From the NCBI RefSeq assembly GCF_013167895.1, contig NZ_BLWC01000001.1, positions 310,001 through 374,000 of the forward strand: 64,000 bases of DNA. The letters are read 5' to 3'. The translations under genes and the position numbers were made by a program. Source of the DNA: Streptomyces fulvorobeus. Lineage in GTDB: Bacteria > Actinomycetota > Actinomycetes > Streptomycetales > Streptomycetaceae. Under the pieces are notes generated by a model. That model had not been told where the DNA came from and made no database searches. It worked only from the letters and a program-made list of their open reading frames with translations. Shown here piece after piece: positions 35,110 to 45,484 of this stretch (within the stretch, counting starts at the first letter, position 1; each line of letters starts with the position of its first letter).

Positions 35110-36836
35110 GGGCGGCGCTCACCCGGGCGGCCGGACTGGCCGCCGTGCTCGCTCTCGTCGGACTGCTGCCCTGGCTGTCCGGCAAGGACCCGGCACTGAG
35201 TCTGCTGCGGGCCAGATCGGCCGAGCAGGAACCCACCGCCGAGGCACTGGACGCGATCCGCGAGGACCTCGGGCTCGACGCGGGGCCGTTCGGGCTGCTG
35301 GGGCACTGGGCGGCCGGACTGATCCGCGGCGACCTCGGAGTCTCGTGGGTGTCCGGCTCGGAGGTCCTGCCCTCGGTGACGGCCGGTCTCCAGGTGTCGC
35401 TCGCCCTGATGGGCGCGTCCCTGGCCGTCGCCCTCCTGGTGGGGACCGCTCTGGCCCTGCCGGTTCTGGTACGCGGCCGGGGCGGCGCCGGGACGCTTGG
35501 CGCGATGCTCGCCGCGGTCCCCGAGTACCTGGTCGCCCTGCTCCTCCTCGTCGTCGCCGGGGTGTGGCTCGGCTGGTTCCCCACCTCCGGCTGGGGCGGG
35601 CCCGCCCACATGGTCCTCCCCGCCCTCGCGCTCGGGATACCGGCCGGTGCGCTCCTGGGCCGGCTGGTCGCCGACGCGCTGCCCGACGCGCTCGACGAAC
35701 GCTGGGTGGAGCTGTGGCGCGGCGCGGGCGTCGGCCGGCGTGCCGTCACCACCGCGGCCCTGCGCCGGGTCCTGCCGCCGCTGATCCCGCAGTTCGGCAT
35801 GGCCGCGGTGGGCCTGACCGGCGGCGCGGTCGCCGTCGAGACGGTCTTCGCGGTGCCGGGGCTCGGCCGCACCGCCCTCGGCGCGGCCAGGTCCCAGGAT
35901 CTTCCGCTGCTCCAGGGCGCGGTCCTGGCGCTGCTGGCGCTCGGGCTCCTGGTGGGCGTCGCGTCGGCCGCCCTGCGCGCACAGCTGCTCGGCCCGGCCC
36001 TGCGCGACGCGGCTCTGACCCTGCCCGCGGCCCGTCCGGTACGGGTCTCCCCCGCCGTACCGGCCGTGCTGGGCACGCTGCTGGCCGGCGTGACCGGCTG
36101 GGGGCTGCTGCGCGATCCGTACGTCATCGACACCACCGCCAGGCTCACCGCGCCCTCCTGGGCGCACCCCCTGGGGACCGACGCCCTCGGCCGTGACGTG
36201 CTGGCCCGGCTGGGGCACGGGGCGGGCTCGACGGTCGGCACGGCGGCGGCCGTCTGCCTCATCGGCCTGGTCATCGGACTCGCTCTCGGGTTCCTGCCGA
36301 ACGCGGCGACCGGCCTGGCCGATATCGCCAACGCACTGCCGCCGGTGATCGTCGGCATGCTGGTGGCCGCGTCGACGGGCCCCGGGGCGGGAGGTGCCGC
36401 ACTCGCCGTCGCGCTCATCTCCTGGCCGCCGCTGGCCGCGCACGCCGCCGCCCTCGCCCAGGAGGTCCGTGCCTCGGCGTTCCTGTCGGCGCAGAAGGCG
36501 ATCGGGGCGAGCCCGGCCCGGATCATGGTCCGCCATGTCCTGCCTTCGGTGGCCGGCCCGGTCTCCCGGCACGCGGTCCTGCGTCTGCCGGGCATCGCGC
36601 TGGCCCTGGCCTCGCTCGGCTTCCTCGGTCTCGGCGCCCAGCCGCCGTCCCCCGACTGGGGTCTCCTGCTCGACGAGTCCGCCGACTACATCGAGCGGGC
36701 CCCTGTCGCCGCCCTCGCCCCCGCGGTCGCGCTGGCGCTCCTCGCCGCGCTCGCCGTGGCCCTGTCGGCGCACACCCGGCGCGGCGGACCGCGCCGCGCG
36801 CCCGTCCGGAAGGAGGCGGCCCCCGTTGCCGTCTGA
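35106..36836 (+). CDS. Fused DppB-DppC-type ABC permease
   Basis: A 576-residue membrane protein uniting two permeases that are normally separate. The first half (to about residue 300) has the DppB-like layout with AVETVFAVPGLGRTALGAA. The second half has HPLGTDALGRDVLARLGHGA and QKAIGASPARIMVRHVLPS, the DppC-type EAA loop, ending in LGFLGLGAQPPSPDWGLLL. The fusion would give one polypeptide forming the whole channel. GTG at 35106 overlaps the lipoprotein stop by 4 bases. The N-terminal DppB part is slightly shortened. Confidence 0.9.
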   Translation: MRAALTRAAGLAAVLALVGLLPWLSGKDPALSLLRARSAEQEPTAEALDAIREDLGLDAGPFGLLGHWAAGLIRGDLGVSWVSGSEVLPSVTAGLQVSLALMGASLAVALLVGTALALPVLVRGRGGAGTLGAMLAAVPEYLVALLLLVVAGVWLGWFPTSGWGGPAHMVLPALALGIPAGALLGRLVADALPDALDERWVELWRGAGVGRRAVTTAALRRVLPPLIPQFGMAAVGLTGGAVAVETVFAVPGLGRTALGAARSQDLPLLQGAVLALLALGLLVGVASAALRAQLLGPALRDAALTLPAARPVRVSPAVPAVLGTLLAGVTGWGLLRDPYVIDTTARLTAPSWAHPLGTDALGRDVLARLGHGAGSTVGTAAAVCLIGLVIGLALGFLPNAATGLADIANALPPVIVGMLVAASTGPGAGGAALAVALISWPPLAAHAAALAQEVRASAFLSAQKAIGASPARIMVRHVLPSVAGPVSRHAVLRLPGIALALASLGFLGLGAQPPSPDWGLLLDESADYIERAPVAALAPAVALALLAALAVALSAHTRRGGPRRAPVRKEAAPVAV

Positions 36837-37764
36837 CGCCCTGCTGTCGGTCCGCGATCTGAGCGTGGACTTCGACGGCGTACCGGCCCTGAGCGGCCTC
36901 TCCTTCGATGTCCGGCCGGGTGAGGTCCTCGCCCTGGTGGGTGAGTCGGGCGCCGGGAAGTCGGTCACCGCGCGCGCCCTGCTCGGCATGTGCCCGCGCG
37001 GGGCCGCCGTCTCGGGGAGCGTGCTGCTGCGCGGGACGCCCGTCACCGCCGCCGACCGGGGGCGGCGTATCGCGCTGGTACCCCAGGACGCGCTGTCCGC
37101 GCTCTCACCCGTCCTCCCGGTCGACGGTCAACTGGCGCTGGCCGTCAGGTCGGTACAGGGCCTGTCCCGCAGGGACGCACTGGCCCGGGCCCGGGAGGCG
37201 CTCGCGGAGGTCGGTATCCCGGCCGCGCGGGTCTCCGCGTATCCCCACGAACTCTCGGGCGGCATGCGCCAGCGCGCCGTCATCGCCATGGCCACGGTCA
37301 ACCGTCCGGAACTGGTCGTCGCCGACGAGCCGACCACGGCTCTCGATCCCGGGACACGGGACAAGGTGCTCGGCGTCCTCGGTGACCGGTGCGCGGCGGC
37401 CGGCGCGTCCCTCGTGCTGGTCACCCATGACCTCGGGGCGGTGGGGGCGCACGCCGACCGGATGGTGGTCCTCTACGCGGGCCGGCCGGCCGAGTACGGC
37501 CCGGTGGACCGGATTCTGCGCCGGCCGCTCGCCCCGTACACCGAAGCCCTCCTCGCCTGCCTGCCCACCGCCGGCACGCCCCGCAAGTCCCGGCTGCCCA
37601 CCCTCCCGGGGCGTCCGCCCGCCCCGGGCGCCCTCGGTGCGGGCTGCGCGTTCGCACCCCGCTGCCGCTACGCCACCGTCCGCTGCCACACCGAGCGGCC
37701 CGCGGCGCGCAGCGTCGACGGACGCGAGGTGGCCTGTCACCTCGACCACCTGGAGTCCGTGTGA
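36826..37764 (+). CDS. Oligopeptide/nickel-type ABC ATPase (OppD-like)
   Basis: A 312-residue ATPase with Walker A GESGAGKS, Q-loop LVPQDALSALSP, signature ELSGGMRQR, Walker B LVVADEPTTALDP and H-loop VTHDLG. The C-terminal oligo_HPY region has CAFAPRCRYATVRC, whose Cys residues may bind an iron-sulfur cluster as in DppD-type ATPases. TTG at 36826 is chosen because GGAAGGAGG lies about 8 bases upstream; it overlaps the permease end. The stop overlaps the next start as GTGA. Confidence 0.9.
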   Translation: MPSDALLSVRDLSVDFDGVPALSGLSFDVRPGEVLALVGESGAGKSVTARALLGMCPRGAAVSGSVLLRGTPVTAADRGRRIALVPQDALSALSPVLPVDGQLALAVRSVQGLSRRDALARAREALAEVGIPAARVSAYPHELSGGMRQRAVIAMATVNRPELVVADEPTTALDPGTRDKVLGVLGDRCAAAGASLVLVTHDLGAVGAHADRMVVLYAGRPAEYGPVDRILRRPLAPYTEALLACLPTAGTPRKSRLPTLPGRPPAPGALGAGCAFAPRCRYATVRCHTERPAARSVDGREVACHLDHLESV

Positions 37765-38438
37765 GCCCCCTGCTCGACGTCCGCGAGCTGGTCGTGCGGT
37801 ACGGGAGGACCACCGCGGTCGACGGAGTCTCCTTCCAGGTGGACGCGGGCGAGACGGTCGGCCTGATCGGTCCGTCCGGCTGCGGAAAGTCGTCCACGGC
37901 CGCCGCCGTCCTGCAACTGCGCAGGCCGCACAGTGGTGAGATCCGCTTCGGGGGCGTGGAGCTGACCGCACTGGGCGAGCGCGAACTGCGGGCGGTCCGG
38001 CCGCGTGTCCAGCCGGTGTTCCAGGACCCGTACGGTTCGCTCAGCCCCCGTCGGCGCATTCGCGACCAGGTCGCCGAACCGCTCCGCGCCCAGGGCCGCT
38101 GGTCGGCCGCCACGGGTCCCGGGCGGGTCCGCGAACTCCTCGCCCTGGTCGGCCTGGACGGGGAACACGGCGGGCGGCTCCCGCACGAACTGTCCGGCGG
38201 GCAGTGCCAGCGCGCCGGGATCGCCCGGGCGCTGGCGAGCGATCCCGAGCTGCTGATCCTGGACGAGCCGGTGTCCGCCCTCGATCCGTCGATGCGCGCC
38301 GGCATCCTCAACCTGCTGCTCGAACTGCAGGAGACCCGAGGGCTCGGCTACCTCTTCATCTGCCACGACCTGGCGGCGGTGCGGCACTTCAGCGACCGGG
38401 TCCTGACGATGCGCGAGGGCAGACTGACGGCGTCATGA
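37761..38438 (+). CDS. Oligopeptide/nickel-type ABC ATPase (OppF-like)
   Basis: A 225-residue ATPase with Walker A GPSGCGKSS, Q-loop VFQDPYGSLSP, signature ELSGGQCQR, Walker B LLILDEPVSALDP and FICHDLAAV. It lacks the C-terminal oligo_HPY extension, so it is shorter than most OppF proteins. The GTG at 37761 overlaps the previous stop, completing a tightly coupled four-gene importer operon (binding protein, fused permease, two ATPases). Confidence 0.9.
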   Translation: MSPLLDVRELVVRYGRTTAVDGVSFQVDAGETVGLIGPSGCGKSSTAAAVLQLRRPHSGEIRFGGVELTALGERELRAVRPRVQPVFQDPYGSLSPRRRIRDQVAEPLRAQGRWSAATGPGRVRELLALVGLDGEHGGRLPHELSGGQCQRAGIARALASDPELLILDEPVSALDPSMRAGILNLLLELQETRGLGYLFICHDLAAVRHFSDRVLTMREGRLTAS

Positions 38439-38609
38439 CGCCGCCGGAGTCGTTGCTCCCCGGCAGCGGTCCGCGAGCTCGGCCGTCCGCCGCCCTGGCC
38501 CGCAGGCTTCAGCGCACCCGGCTCCGGAGCGGCGCGGACGGGACCCCCTAGGGTGAAGGGGCCAGCGTATGCCCTCGGTTACGGATCACCTCGACCCTAA
38601 GGACAAGTC

Positions 38610-40013
<1,404 letters not shown>

Positions 40014-40132
40014 GCCGGGCGGCTGGGGGCCACCGTGTTCCGGGGGCTGTTCAAAGCCCCGCCCGTACGGGAGGATCGCGCCCGCGCCACCCCCCGCTTC
40101 CGGCGCCACCCGCACCACAACGGAGGATGTAC

Positions 40133-41170
40133 ATGGCTCGCCGCACACCCCGCGCGCTGATCGCCTCGGCCACCGCCGTCACGGCTCTGCTCACCACTGT
40201 CGGAGCGGCCTCGGCCGCCGGGACGGACCGCGCCCCGGCCGCCAGCGTCTTCATGGTCAACCCCGTCCAGTCCTCGGGCGACCAGTCACTCCTCGACGCG
40301 AAGGACTCGGCCGGCGCGGTGCCCGCGTCGGCCTACGCCTCGGCCGCGCTGCGCAACCTCGACGGCAGTGGCGGGCTCTCCGGGCGGTGGGCCTACGTCA
40401 GGTCGGACACGGGTGCGTCGGCGCGGACCGCCGACGCCGCCGCGTACACCCGGCAGGACGACCAGTTCGAGCAGGTCATGGCCTACTTCTGGACCAACGA
40501 GGCGCAGGAGTACCTCCAGGGCCTCGGCTTCGGCAGCGACCTCCCGGGCGTCAACGACCGGGCGCAGCCGGTCCGTATCAACCAGTGGGGTGCGGACAAC
40601 TCCTACTTCACCGACAAGAAGGCCGAGATCCGCTTCGGCAAGGGCGGGGTGGACGACGCCGAGGACGCCGAGGTGATCGTGCACGAGTACGGACACGCGG
40701 TGCACCACGCCCAGGTGCCCGGCTTCGGCACGTCGGTGGAGGCGGGGGCCATCGGTGAGGCGTTCGGTGACTACCTCGCGGTCGGGGTCGGCACCCACGC
40801 CGCCGCCCGTTACGGCTGGCCGCTCAAGGCCGACCCGGCGTGCGTGGCGGACTGGGACTCCGTCAGTTACAGCGCCGCTCCGCACTGCCTGCGCCGCATC
40901 GACACGGACAAGGTGTACGGGGACCGGGTGGGCTCGGTGCACGCGGACGGGGAGATCTGGTCCCGTGCGCTGCTCGACATCCGGCGCGCGCTCGGTGCCA
41001 GGGTGGCCGACCGCGTCATCATCAACGCCCAGTTCGGCTTCGCGCCCGGCACCAGCTTCCAGGACGCGGCGCTGACGACGATCGCGACGGCGCGGAGCAT
41101 GTACGGCGACGGCGTGGCGGAGGCGGTCCGCGCCGGATTCAGGGGGCGCGAGATCCCGGGCGTCCAGTAA
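40133..41170 (+). CDS. Secreted zinc metalloprotease (gluzincin, M36/M4-like)
   Basis: A 345-residue secreted protein. The signal peptide is ALIASATAVTALLTTVGAASAAG. The zinc site is VIVHEYGHAVHHAQ (HExxH), with the third ligand likely in IGEAFGDYLAVG. A region of about 100 residues lies ahead of the catalytic motif (FEQVMAYFWTNEAQEYL). This is the gluzincin pattern; fungalysin-like families are closest by eye, but the exact family is unsure. The ATG at 40133 sits 6 bases after GGAGG; the ATG at 40127 touches that site and is less likely. Confidence 0.82.
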   Translation: MARRTPRALIASATAVTALLTTVGAASAAGTDRAPAASVFMVNPVQSSGDQSLLDAKDSAGAVPASAYASAALRNLDGSGGLSGRWAYVRSDTGASARTADAAAYTRQDDQFEQVMAYFWTNEAQEYLQGLGFGSDLPGVNDRAQPVRINQWGADNSYFTDKKAEIRFGKGGVDDAEDAEVIVHEYGHAVHHAQVPGFGTSVEAGAIGEAFGDYLAVGVGTHAAARYGWPLKADPACVADWDSVSYSAAPHCLRRIDTDKVYGDRVGSVHADGEIWSRALLDIRRALGARVADRVIINAQFGFAPGTSFQDAALTTIATARSMYGDGVAEAVRAGFRGREIPGVQ

Positions 41171-41198
41171 CCGGCGAGCTGTCGAGGCGGGCGGGCAG

Positions 41199-41240
41199 CC
41201 GGCGCGGGGAGCGCCATGCCGTCGCCGCTCCCCGCGCCGG
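41199..41240. terminator. 15-bp perfect hairpin between convergent genes
   Basis: CCGGCGCGGGGAGCG (41199-41213) pairs perfectly with 41226-41240 around a 12-base loop. It follows the metalloprotease stop by 29 bases and faces the glycoside hydrolase 3' end. No T tract follows, as is usual for Streptomyces terminators. A bidirectional terminator is the simplest reading. Confidence 0.65.
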
Positions 41241-41339
41241 GGCCGGTGAGGTGTTCGGCGCGCAGGACGCCGGGAGGTTCCCGGACAGCCGGGCGTCCGG
41301 GGCAGCCGCGGGGCGCTCCTGGTCCGCCCGGCGTACCCG

Positions 41340-42731
41340 TCAGACGAGGGCCGCGGCCACGGCGTCCGGTGTGCTGCCCGCGTCCTCCTCGGCGGGGTCC
41401 CGGGCCAGCAGGTCCAGGGTGAGCGCGGCCGTCCATCCGAAGTCGCGGGTGCCGCGGGCCTCCGCGGTGAACGGGTCCACGTACTCCGCGAAGTCGCAGG
41501 CGCCCGCGGAGGTGAGCATGGTGGCACGCAGCCGGTCCGCGGCCCCGGTCCTTCCGTGCCCGCGCAGGCCGCGCTCCAGCAGCCAGCCGGTGTTGAACCA
41601 GGCCGGCCCGCGCCAGTAGCGGGACGGGTCGAACGCGGGTCCTGTGAGGTCGTACGACGGGACCATCGGGATCTCGCCGAGCCGGAAACCCGGGCCCGCG
41701 GCCGTACCGGCCAGCGCGTCGACGATCTCCTGCGGGAGCCCGGGCACGACGAGCGGGAGGAGGCCGGCGACACTGCGTTCGGTGATCAGCTCACCGTCCA
41801 CCAGGTCGCGGCAGAGGAACATGCCGTCATCGGGCGACCACAGCCGCTCCACCAGCGCGGCGGTGAGCCGCGCGGCCCGTTCCTCGTGCGGGGCCGGGTC
41901 CGCCCCGGTCTCGGCGGCGATGCGCCCCAGGGCGTGCTCGGAGACGATCAGCAGGGCGTTGACGCCCGGGTCCTCGACGGCGAACGCGTGCCGGGTGCCC
42001 GCGTCCGCGTATCCGCTGTCGCGGTAGTCGCCCGCGAGGCGCACGTACCGGCCGTAGTCCAGGTCCGTGGGGCGCTCCGCCGCCGCTCCGTGGGCCAGGT
42101 CGGCGCGCCGGTAGGAGTCGGCCGGGGCCGGTTCGATCCGCCGCAGGGGCGCGTCCCAGCACGGGCTGTTGTCCATGCCGGGCTCCCACGGGTGCAGGAC
42201 GGCGGCGAGGCCGCCGCCTCCCAGGTCGCGGGCGCCCGTGAGGTACTCGTGCCAGGCGGTCAGCGCCGGGTAGACCCGGGACAGGAAGCCACGGCTGCGC
42301 GAGGCGTCCGGGTCGGCCAGATGGACGAGCCAGGCGGCGAGCGCGTGTACGGGGGGTTGCACGATTCCGGACGTCTCGATGCCCTCGGGGGCTCCGGCCG
42401 CCGCGCCGTCGCGCGAGGAGCGCCAGAAGTCGGGGCTGGGGAAGTAGGCGTCGAGCGCGACCGCCGGGTTGAAGACGATGTGCGGAACGCGTCCGTCGGC
42501 CCACTGCGCGCCGAGCAGCGTCTCCAGTTCCCGCTGCGCGCGGCGGACGGAGAGATGGCGCAGGCCGATCGCGATGAACGCCGAGTCCCAGCTCCACTGG
42601 TGCGGATACAGGCCGCGGGAGGGAACGGTGGAGGCGCCCGTCCAGTTGGCGTACAGGACGCGTGCGGCGCCGCGCCGAAGTGCCGGATCGTCCGCGGCGG
42701 CGGGCACCGGCGAGTCGAGGAGCGAGGTCAT
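41340..42731 (-). CDS. MGH1-like glycoside hydrolase (GH63/GH15-type barrel)
   Basis: A 463-residue (alpha/alpha)6-barrel protein without a signal peptide. Segments such as GLYPHQWSWDSAFIAIGLRHL, HIVFNPAVALDAYFPSPDFW, GIVQPPVHALAAW, HPWEPGMDNSPCWD and SRYWRGPAWFNTGWLL match mannosylglycerate/glucosylglycerate-hydrolase-like proteins (MGH1-like, GH63). It should hydrolyse a small glycoside in the cytosol, probably one imported by the divergent ABC system. GGAGG is about 9 bases before the ATG at 42731. Confidence 0.82.
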   Translation of the reverse strand: MTSLLDSPVPAAADDPALRRGAARVLYANWTGASTVPSRGLYPHQWSWDSAFIAIGLRHLSVRRAQRELETLLGAQWADGRVPHIVFNPAVALDAYFPSPDFWRSSRDGAAAGAPEGIETSGIVQPPVHALAAWLVHLADPDASRSRGFLSRVYPALTAWHEYLTGARDLGGGGLAAVLHPWEPGMDNSPCWDAPLRRIEPAPADSYRRADLAHGAAAERPTDLDYGRYVRLAGDYRDSGYADAGTRHAFAVEDPGVNALLIVSEHALGRIAAETGADPAPHEERAARLTAALVERLWSPDDGMFLCRDLVDGELITERSVAGLLPLVVPGLPQEIVDALAGTAAGPGFRLGEIPMVPSYDLTGPAFDPSRYWRGPAWFNTGWLLERGLRGHGRTGAADRLRATMLTSAGACDFAEYVDPFTAEARGTRDFGWTAALTLDLLARDPAEEDAGSTPDAVAAALV

Positions 42732-43041
42732 GCCCGTGACCTCCGCGCCCCCTGGGCGCACGCCTGCTGCAACTCGGCCCGTCGGGCCGGAGGTTGGGAA
42801 GCGGTCTTCTCCATCTTCTCCATGGATGCCCTGGATGCCTTTCGCGCCGACGCAGCGCTGTGAGGGGTGGCTCGTGGCGGAACCGCGGAAAGGGAGTCGG
42901 CCCGGCCTCAGCCGATGTGCCGTGAGGTCCCCGATCGCCGACTTACGTTGAAGTTATCCCACAGTTATGTATCACCAACAAGCAGAAGTGAGAGTGAAAT
43001 GCCTAACATTCATACACAAGAGGGATGAATGAAGGAGCGGC
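42732..43041. other. 310-base divergent promoter region of the sugar locus
   Basis: No gene is supported. The part next to the binding-protein gene (42940-43030) is conspicuously AT-rich and contains AGTTAT twice in direct repeat 11 bases apart (42952-42957 and 42963-42968), a candidate site for the ROK regulator encoded at the end of the operon. TTGAAG at 42948 could be a -35 element, but I see no matching -10 at standard spacing. Confidence 0.5.
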
Positions 43042-44448
43042 ATGGGGATGACGACTGGACGGTGCGGGCCGGCCGTGGCCCGCGTCGCGGCGTGCCTCGT
43101 GGCGTGCCTGCTCGCCGGCTGCTCGGGCGGCTCGGCAGCGGAGCGGAGGTCCGACAACCGGATCACGGTGTGGTCCCAGGAGAACCTGCCACCGCGGATG
43201 GCCGCGACCCGCAAGATCGTCAGCCGCTTCGAGAAGGACACGGGCGTCGAGGTCGACCTCGTCGGCGTCGACGAGGCCCAGCTGCCGCAACTGATCATGT
43301 CGGCAGCCGCTACGGGCCGGCTCCCGGACGTGATCGCCGCCGTACCCCTGGGACAGATCTGGCAGATGTACGGGAACGGGCTGCTCGACACGGACGCGGC
43401 GGCCCGCGTCCTCACCGCCCTCGACCCCGGCACGTTCGAGCCGAACGCGCTCGCGCTCACCGAGGACGACGGCACCCGGCTCGCCGTCCCCTCCGATGCC
43501 TGGCTCCAGCTCCTCCTCTACCGCAAGGACCTCTTCGCCGACGCGGGGCTCAAGCCGCCCGACACCTACGCGCACGCGCGCGAAGCCGCGGCCGCCCTCG
43601 ACGGAGGCGGCCGGTACGGAATCTCGCTGGCCACCGACCCCTCGGACGTGTTCACCCAGCAGAGCTTCGAGGACCTCGCCCTGGCGAACGGCTGCGGGCT
43701 GGTGGACGAGAGAGGGGAACCGGCCCTCGACTCACCGGCCTGCGTCGCGGCCTTCACCCTCTACGACGAGCTGGCCCGCGAACACGGGGCGCCGGGCAGC
43801 CAGGGTGTGGACTCCACCCGCGCCACGTACTTCTCCGGCTCGTCCGCCATGATGGTCTGGTCCTCCTTCCTCCTGGACGAACTGGCGGGGCTGCGCTCCG
43901 ACGCGCTCCCCAGCTGCCCGGAGTGCCGGAAGGACCCGGCCTTCCTCGCCGACAACACCGGCGTCGTCACCTCGCTCCAGGGCCCTGACGGCAGGGAACC
44001 CGCCCAGTTCGGCGAGATCACCTCGTGGGCGGTCACCGAGTCCGCCGAGACCGCGGCGGCCGAGAGGTTCGTCACCTACCTGATGGGCGCGGGCTATCCG
44101 GACTGGTTCGGCATGGCCCCCGAGGGGAAGATCCCGGTCCGTACCGGAACCCCCGCGGCCCCGGGCACCTTCCAACGCGCGTGGCGCTCCGGCGTCATGG
44201 GCGTCGACCGCCGCGCCTCCCTGCGGGCGACCTACCCGGCCGCGCTCCTGGACCGGCTCGTCGCCGGGGTGCGGGGCATGAGCCGCTGGGGACTGACGGA
44301 AGGCCAGGGCACTCTCGTGGGCGCGACCGGCGGCGAACTGCCCGTGGCCAAGGCCATCGGTGCCATGACCGGCGGCCGGCTCTCACCCGCCGAGGCCGCG
44401 CGTGAGGCGGACGAGGAAGTGACCGCCCTTCAGGAATCGCTCCGGTGA
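43042..44448 (+). CDS. Sugar ABC transporter substrate-binding lipoprotein
   Basis: A 468-residue lipoprotein with lipobox LLAGC (Cys27). It has the family-1 solute-binding layout: ITVWSQENLPPRMAATRKIVSRFEKDTGVEVD, LPQLIMSAAATGRLPDVIAA, and LYRKDLFADAGLKPPDTYAHA. It would deliver an oligosaccharide or glycoside to the two permeases downstream. GAAGGAG precedes the ATG at 43042 by 4 bases; the ATG at 43048 is a possible alternative. Divergent from the glycoside hydrolase. Confidence 0.92.
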   Translation: MGMTTGRCGPAVARVAACLVACLLAGCSGGSAAERRSDNRITVWSQENLPPRMAATRKIVSRFEKDTGVEVDLVGVDEAQLPQLIMSAAATGRLPDVIAAVPLGQIWQMYGNGLLDTDAAARVLTALDPGTFEPNALALTEDDGTRLAVPSDAWLQLLLYRKDLFADAGLKPPDTYAHAREAAAALDGGGRYGISLATDPSDVFTQQSFEDLALANGCGLVDERGEPALDSPACVAAFTLYDELAREHGAPGSQGVDSTRATYFSGSSAMMVWSSFLLDELAGLRSDALPSCPECRKDPAFLADNTGVVTSLQGPDGREPAQFGEITSWAVTESAETAAAERFVTYLMGAGYPDWFGMAPEGKIPVRTGTPAAPGTFQRAWRSGVMGVDRRASLRATYPAALLDRLVAGVRGMSRWGLTEGQGTLVGATGGELPVAKAIGAMTGGRLSPAEAAREADEEVTALQESLR

Positions 44449-44503
44449 CCGCCGGGCCGCCCCCTCCACCGAGCCGTCCGAACCCATCGAGGGGTGCCGG
44501 GTC

Positions 44504-45484
44504 ATGAGCACCGTCCGGAGCGGCGCGAGGAAGCGCCGCCGTCCGCCGCGGACCGCCGCTGCCCGGGAGAACCGCGCGGGCCTCGCCTTCGTCGCTCCGA
44601 CCTTCCTGGTCGTCCTGGCCGTGGTGATCCTGCCGATCCTGTGGACCGTCCTGCTCGCCTTCCAGGACTCCGCGCTGGCCGACATCCAGGAGGACGGCCT
44701 CCTCGGCCGCTGGACCCTCGCGAACTTCGAGCAGGTCTTCGGCTCGCCCGGTTTCTGGAGCAGTCTGGGCACCACCCTGCTCTACACAGCCGGCGCCACG
44801 GCGGGCTCCGTACTCCTCGGCCTCATCGCCGCTCTGGCACTGCGGCGGCCGTTCCGTGGGCGCGGTGCACTGCGGGCCGCCATGCTGCTCCCCTACGTCG
44901 CTCCGGTCGTCGCCGTGGCCTTCGTCTGGGAGGTCGCGCTCAGTCCGCAGTACGGGGTGGTGAACGCCTGGGGCAGCCGACTGCCCGGCTGGGGCGACCC
45001 GATCGCCTTCCTGACCACCCGGTCGTACGAAGCCGGCGTGTTCGGCGTCCACTTCGACGTGCCCCTGGCGCTGCTGACCGTCATCGCGTTCGAGACCTGG
45101 CGGTACTTCCCCTTCGCCTTCCTGTTCGTGCTCGCCCGCCTCCAGGCCGTCCCCCGTTCGCTGGAGGAGGCGGCCGAGGTGGACGGAGCCACCCTCACCC
45201 AGCGCTTCCGGTACGTCCTGCTGCCGCAGCTCATGCCCGTCATCGCCCTGCTCTGCGTCCTGCGTTTCATCATGACGTTCAACAAGTTCGACGACGTCTA
45301 CCTCCTGACCGGCGGCGGTGCGGGCACGGATGTCGTCGCGGTCCGCGTCTACGACTTCCTCACGTCCCGCTTCGACGTCGGAGCGGCGTCGGCCCAGGCA
45401 CTCGTCCTGGCCGTGGTGCTCATGGCGCTGCTCGGCATCTACTTCGCCTGCTTGGCCGAGCGGGTCCAGGACGAGCCGGCATGA
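44504..45484 (+). CDS. Sugar ABC transporter permease (MalF type)
   Basis: A 326-residue permease with about six membrane helices (FLVVLAVVILPILWTVLLAF first). The EAA loop EEAAEVDGATLTQRFRYVLLPQL is the ATPase contact. The N-terminus is Arg-rich. Pairs with the next permease. Its stop overlaps the next start (ATGA), so the two are coupled. No ATPase gene is in the locus. Confidence 0.92.
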   Translation: MSTVRSGARKRRRPPRTAAARENRAGLAFVAPTFLVVLAVVILPILWTVLLAFQDSALADIQEDGLLGRWTLANFEQVFGSPGFWSSLGTTLLYTAGATAGSVLLGLIAALALRRPFRGRGALRAAMLLPYVAPVVAVAFVWEVALSPQYGVVNAWGSRLPGWGDPIAFLTTRSYEAGVFGVHFDVPLALLTVIAFETWRYFPFAFLFVLARLQAVPRSLEEAAEVDGATLTQRFRYVLLPQLMPVIALLCVLRFIMTFNKFDDVYLLTGGGAGTDVVAVRVYDFLTSRFDVGAASAQALVLAVVLMALLGIYFACLAERVQDEPA

